From: Actinomycetota bacterium
Lineage (GTDB): Bacteria > Actinomycetota > UBA4738
Assembly: GCA_005885025.1 (NCBI GenBank)
Contig: VAYC01000064.1
Coordinates: 1 to 8,945, forward strand
Reading direction: 5' to 3'
DNA: 8,945 nucleotides
Part shown: positions 6,464-8,945 of the stretch, piece after piece
Numbering within the stretch: the stretch's first letter is position 1
Layout of the letters: each line of letters opens with the position of its first letter
Made by a program: the position numbers and the translations under genes
Notes under the pieces: model-generated
Told to the model about the DNA's origin: nothing
Database searches by the model: none
Seen by the model: only the letters and a program-made list of their open reading frames with translations

Positions 6464-6879
6464 TGGCGGCGAGCGTCCAATTCCAGGGCGGGGAGCCCAA
6501 CGGCCTGGCGGCGATGCTCGGCGCCGTCATCCAGGGGAACCTCCTGGCCCATCCTGAGTTGGAGCGCCTGCTGGCGAAGCCGGCAACATACGCCATCGTG
6601 GCGCCTGACGTGGATGTGGCGGTGTCGATCCGGCTCTCGCCGGGCACCGTAGCCGTTCGAAACGGCGTGGTGGGGAGGCCGCAGGTCGTGGTCACGGCCG
6701 ACTCGGAGACGCTCGCCGGCATGTCGGCCGTGCCGCTGAAATTCGGGCTGCCGGACCCCAGGACCAAGGAGGGCCGGGACGTCAACCGCAAGCTGCTCAG
6801 GGGGCAGCTCAAGGTGAAGGGGCTGGTCAGGCACCCGGGGAAGCTGGCCCGGCTGAACAAGCTGCTCAGGGTGGCGTGA
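6463..6879 (+). CDS. SCP2-like lipid carrier protein
   Basis: A 138-residue protein beginning at ATG 6463, which shares one base with the dehydrogenase stop. It appears to be a diverged SCP2 domain: a helical N-terminus (LAAMLGAVIQGNLL, residues 15-28), a beta region (YAIVAPDVDVAVSIRLSP, 43-60; VAVRNGVVGRPQVVVTAD, 63-80), then SETLAGMSAVPLKFGLP (81-97) and a closing GQLKVKGLVRHPGKLARLNK (114-133), the SCP2-type G-x-L-K-x-K-G element followed by a helix. A start further upstream in the same frame (6319) would lie inside the dehydrogenase and is not needed. No signal peptide or membrane segment is seen. It probably acts with the dehydrogenase because of the coupled translation, perhaps presenting a lipid substrate; that is inference. 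Family placement is somewhat less sure than for the SCP2 gene at 4974. Confidence 0.75.
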   Translation: MAASVQFQGGEPNGLAAMLGAVIQGNLLAHPELERLLAKPATYAIVAPDVDVAVSIRLSPGTVAVRNGVVGRPQVVVTADSETLAGMSAVPLKFGLPDPRTKEGRDVNRKLLRGQLKVKGLVRHPGKLARLNKLLRVA

Positions 6880-6894
6880 GAGGAGGAGCGGGAC

Positions 6895-7317
6895 GTGGCG
6901 CGAGGAATCCCATCCGAGGTCATCCATCATTTCCAGCGCGTGCCGCTCTTCGAATCGGTGTCGAAGAAGGGCATCCGGGAGATCGTGTCCGCGGCCACCG
7001 AGGTCGACCTGCCGGCTGGCACACCCCTCGTGTCACAAGGGGAGCACGGCAGGGAGCTGTACGTGATCCTGCGGGGCACGGCGGACGTGAAGGTTGACGG
7101 ACGCAAGGTGTCCGAGCTCACGCCCGGGGACTTCTTCGGGGAGCTGGCCTTCCTCCACCCGGCCCCCCGGTCCGCCACGGTCACTGCCCGAACCGACATG
7201 CGCGTGATGGTCCTGGACTCGCGGGCGATGGACGTGATCGTGGAGCGGGAGCCGGTGGTCGCCAAACGGCTCATGGAGGCCATGGCCAAGCGGATACGGG
7301 CAACCGAGGGCCGGTAG
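6895..7317 (+). CDS. Cyclic nucleotide-binding domain protein
   Basis: This 140-residue protein is almost entirely one cNMP-binding (CAP/PKA-type) domain with no DNA-binding or catalytic domain. The beta barrel and phosphate-binding cassette are clear: QGEHGRELYVILRGTADV (residues 48-65), PGDFFGELAFLHPAPRSATV (77-96) with the FGE signature (81-83) and R92-S93, which in family members contact the ribose and cyclic phosphate. A C-terminal helix (about 111-138) follows. It could sense cAMP or cGMP and act on a partner protein, or be a degenerate domain. GTG 6895 is the start, with a strong GAGGAGGAG at 6880-6888. It follows the second SCP2-like gene by 15 bases and is likely the last gene of this operon, since a promoter-like box precedes the next gene. 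The partner is unknown. Confidence 0.9.
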   Translation: MARGIPSEVIHHFQRVPLFESVSKKGIREIVSAATEVDLPAGTPLVSQGEHGRELYVILRGTADVKVDGRKVSELTPGDFFGELAFLHPAPRSATVTARTDMRVMVLDSRAMDVIVEREPVVAKRLMEAMAKRIRATEGR

Positions 7318-7344
7318 CGACAGCTCGGCGCGATCCGCGGCGGG

Positions 7345-7350
7345 TACCCT
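7345..7350 (+). promoter_or_regulatory. Candidate leaderless -10 box for meaB
   Basis: TACCCT (TANNNT) is followed by seven bases and then GTG 7358. No Shine-Dalgarno sequence lies before this GTG. It falls in the 40-base gap after the cNMP-binding gene and would start a separate meaB-mutase transcript. A -35 element is not evident. Confidence 0.35.
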
Positions 7351-7357
7351 ACGGAAC

Positions 7358-8295
7358 GTGGACCCATCGGGGCTGGCCCAGAAGGTTCTGGCAGGGGACC
7401 GGCGGGCGGTGGCCCGAGCCATCTCCATGGTCGAGGATGGCTCGAGCGAGCTCCCTGCGCTCTCCGAGGCCATCTATCCCAAGACCGGGCGGGCCTACAC
7501 GGTCGGGCTGACCGGTTCCCCCGGGGTCGGGAAGTCCTCGCTGGCCGAGCAGCTCCTGCGGACGGCCCGAGCGCGAGACCAGACCGTGGCGGTGCTGGCC
7601 ATCGACCCGACGTCTCCGTTCACCGGCGGGGCGCTCCTGGGTGACCGACTGCGGATGCAGGTTCACGCCACCGATCCTTCGGTGTTCATCCGCTCCATGG
7701 CCACGCGAGGCCACCTCGGCGGGATGGCTCTGGCCGCGCCGGAAGCCATCCGGATCCTCGACGCCTCGGGCAAGGACCTCGTCATCGTGGAGACGGTCGG
7801 GGTGGGGCAGGCCGAAGTGGAGGTGGCCACGGCCACCGACACTACGCTGGTGGTCGTGGCGCCCGGATGGGGCGACTACGTGCAGGTGGCCAAGGCGGGG
7901 ATCCTGGAGATCGCCGACGTGTTCGTGGTGAACAAAGCCGACCGGGAAGGGGCGGGCGACGCCGCGCGCGACCTCAAGAGCATGCTGCGCATGGGGCCGA
8001 AGATGGACTGGACGCCGCCCGTGGTGAAGACGTCCACGGTCACGGCCGAGGGCGTCGACGAGCTGTGGGAGGCCATCGACCAGCACCGCAAGCATCAAGA
8101 GTCACGCGGATCCTGGAAGAGGTCAAGAGCATGGTCGCCTTCCGCCTGCGCGAGCGAGCCACCGACGCGCTGGACGTGGACGTCGGGTTGGCGGAAGAGG
8201 TCGCCACCCGGGCCCTCGACCCGTATCGGGCTGCTGAGATACTGCTTCAGAGGGTGGCGCGGGACCAGGTCGCGCTGGGAGAGGCCGATGGCTAG
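7358..8295 (+). CDS. meaB: MeaB-type GTPase, frameshifted near its 3' end
   Basis: MeaB (ArgK-like) G3E GTPases protect and reload adenosylcobalamin-dependent methylmalonyl-CoA mutase. In the frame from GTG 7358 one sees the P-loop GSPGVGKSS (residues 53-61), the family block DPTSPFTGGALLGDRLRM (83-100), VETVGVGQAE (144-153) and VVNKAD (190-195). The intact frame runs to about residue 250 (QHRKHQESR). From about 8108-8110 the expected C-terminal helices continue in another frame (ILEEVKSMVAFRLRERATD, then ALDPYRAAEILLQRV) to TAG 8293-8295. One missing base near 8105-8109 explains this; restored, the protein would be about 312 residues, normal for MeaB. No obvious slippery site supports programmed frameshifting. 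The original frame stays open through Trp/Arg/Ser-rich nonsense into the mutase gene. The mutase ATG overlaps the restored stop, so the genes are coupled. A sequencing error or a pseudogene are both possible. Confidence 0.88.
7537..7802 (+). repeat. Repeat copy 1: inside the meaB G domain
   Basis: Direct repeat of 266 bases, partner at 8680-8945 (offset 1143). It encodes meaB residues 61-148, starting just after the P-loop lysine. It matches the second copy except at 7567, 7594 and 7612. The right boundary is set by the window end, so the repeat may be longer. Confidence 0.97.
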
Positions 8296-8945
8296 GGACG
8301 AACTCGAACGGTGGAGGGAGCACTACCGGCAGGCCGGTGAGCGCGACGCCGACTTCCAGACGCTCTCCGGGGAGCCGCTCGAGCCGCTCTACACGCCCGA
8401 GGACGTGAAGGATCTCGAATACGACCGCGACCTCGGCTATCCGGGCCACTACCCGATGACCCGGGGCGTGTACCACACCATGTACCGGGGCCGGCCCTGG
8501 ACCATGCGGCAGTTCGCGGGGTTCGGCTCGGCGGCAGAGACGAACGCCCGGTACAAGTTCCTGCTCAAGCAGGGGCAGGGCGGTCTGTCGGTGGCCTTCG
8601 ACATGCCGACGTTGATGGGCCGCGATTCCGACGATCCACGCTCCGAGGGAGAGGTGGGGCGCTGCGGGGTGGCTACGGACTCGCTGGCCGAGCAGCTCCT
8701 GCGGACGGCGCGAGCGCGAGACCAGACCGTGGCGGTCCTGGCCATCGACCCGACCTCTCCGTTCACCGGCGGGGCGCTCCTGGGTGACCGACTGCGGATG
8801 CAGGTTCACGCCACCGATCCTTCGGTGTTCATCCGCTCCATGGCCACGCGAGGCCACCTCGGCGGGATGGCTCTGGCCGCGCCGGAAGCCATCCGGATCC
8901 TCGACGCCTCGGGCAAGGACCTCGTCATCGTGGAGACGGTCGGGG
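8288..8945 (+). CDS. Methylmalonyl-CoA mutase N-terminus joined in frame to a meaB fragment
   Basis: ATG 8288 overlaps the end of the meaB frame. Codons 1 to about 131 are a methylmalonyl-CoA-mutase-type N-terminus: LSGEPLEPLYTPEDV, DLGYPGHYPMTRGVY, MYRGRPWTMRQFAGFGSA and GGLSVAFDMPTLMGRDSDDP, ending EGEVGRCGVATDSLAE. Such enzymes interconvert (R)-methylmalonyl-CoA and succinyl-CoA, or related acyl-CoAs, with adenosylcobalamin, and are normally more than 500 residues before the B12 domain. Here the sequence switches at about 8680 to a copy of meaB residues 61-148 and stays in frame to the window edge, so the mutase barrel is lost. The join lies where both genes plausibly share CTCGCTGGCCGA. 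The meaB part lacks the P-loop, so neither half looks functional. The cause could be a chimeric assembly, a partial duplication, or gene disruption. The true 3' end is outside the window. Confidence 0.85.
   Translation, partial: MARDELERWREHYRQAGERDADFQTLSGEPLEPLYTPEDVKDLEYDRDLGYPGHYPMTRGVYHTMYRGRPWTMRQFAGFGSAAETNARYKFLLKQGQGGLSVAFDMPTLMGRDSDDPRSEGEVGRCGVATDSLAEQLLRTARARDQTVAVLAIDPTSPFTGGALLGDRLRMQVHATDPSVFIRSMATRGHLGGMALAAPEAIRILDASGKDLVIVETVG
8680..8945 (+). repeat. Repeat copy 2: meaB fragment inside the mutase frame
   Basis: Second copy of the 7537-7802 repeat. Differences are 8710 (G for C), 8737 (C for G) and 8755 (C for G), each at a third codon position and synonymous. The remaining 190 bases, 8756 to the window end, are identical to copy 1. 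Confidence 0.97.

Noticed and set aside
8096..8115. Programmed -1 frameshifting in meaB
   Set aside because: No slippery heptamer or clear downstream stem is seen, and MeaB is not known to be made this way; a lost base is simpler.
8123..8857. 244-codon - strand frame that shares a protein segment with a - strand frame at 7349-8098
   Set aside because: The similarity is only the antisense image of the 266-bp meaB repeat; neither is a gene.

Overview
This is a GC-rich (about two-thirds G+C by eye), gene-dense bacterial stretch with GTG starts, short intergenic gaps and several start codons lying just downstream of TANNNT -10-like boxes. Gene content and the look of the proteins suggest an uncultured Actinomycetota or another high-GC soil/sediment lineage; this is inference, since there is no rRNA or marker gene to settle it. 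No gene-free stretch exceeds 300 bases, and I saw no tRNA, rRNA, CRISPR array, insertion sequence or phage gene.

Region 1 (2-2264, + strand) looks like an amino-acid metabolism operon: the C-terminus of proline dehydrogenase, proC (pyrroline-5-carboxylate reductase), an unrecognised 40-residue very basic protein whose first residues resemble ribosomal protein bTHX, and a homogentisate 1,2-dioxygenase. Converging on it (2271-3071, - strand) is a fumarylacetoacetate-hydrolase family protein. Homogentisate dioxygenase and FAH are steps of tyrosine breakdown, but several expected active-site residues of this FAH homologue appear changed.

Region 2 (3148-4848) holds a CPBP-family membrane protease (+) and a converging AAC(3)-family aminoglycoside acetyltransferase homologue (-). 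Both genes sit behind candidate leaderless promoters.

Region 3 (4974-7317, + strand) is a tight four-gene set: an SCP2-like lipid-carrier protein, a zinc-dependent medium-chain alcohol dehydrogenase, a second diverged SCP2-like protein overlapping the dehydrogenase stop, and a single-domain cyclic-nucleotide-binding protein. Lipid or sterol chemistry is plausible, but the substrate is unknown.

Region 4 (7358-8945, + strand) contains meaB (the GTPase chaperone of B12-dependent acyl-CoA mutases) and the start of a methylmalonyl-CoA-mutase-type gene, and is the odd part. The meaB frame is broken near 8108, apparently by one missing base, and this happens to leave one frame open from meaB straight into the mutase. 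After about 131 codons the mutase sequence stops and a 266-bp copy of the meaB interior (7537-7802) follows in frame to the window end (8680-8945), with only three differences, all synonymous. The copy lacks the P-loop, so a working mutase-GTPase fusion is unlikely. An assembly chimera at a contig end or a real partial duplication are the main explanations. I see no convincing new biological system here.
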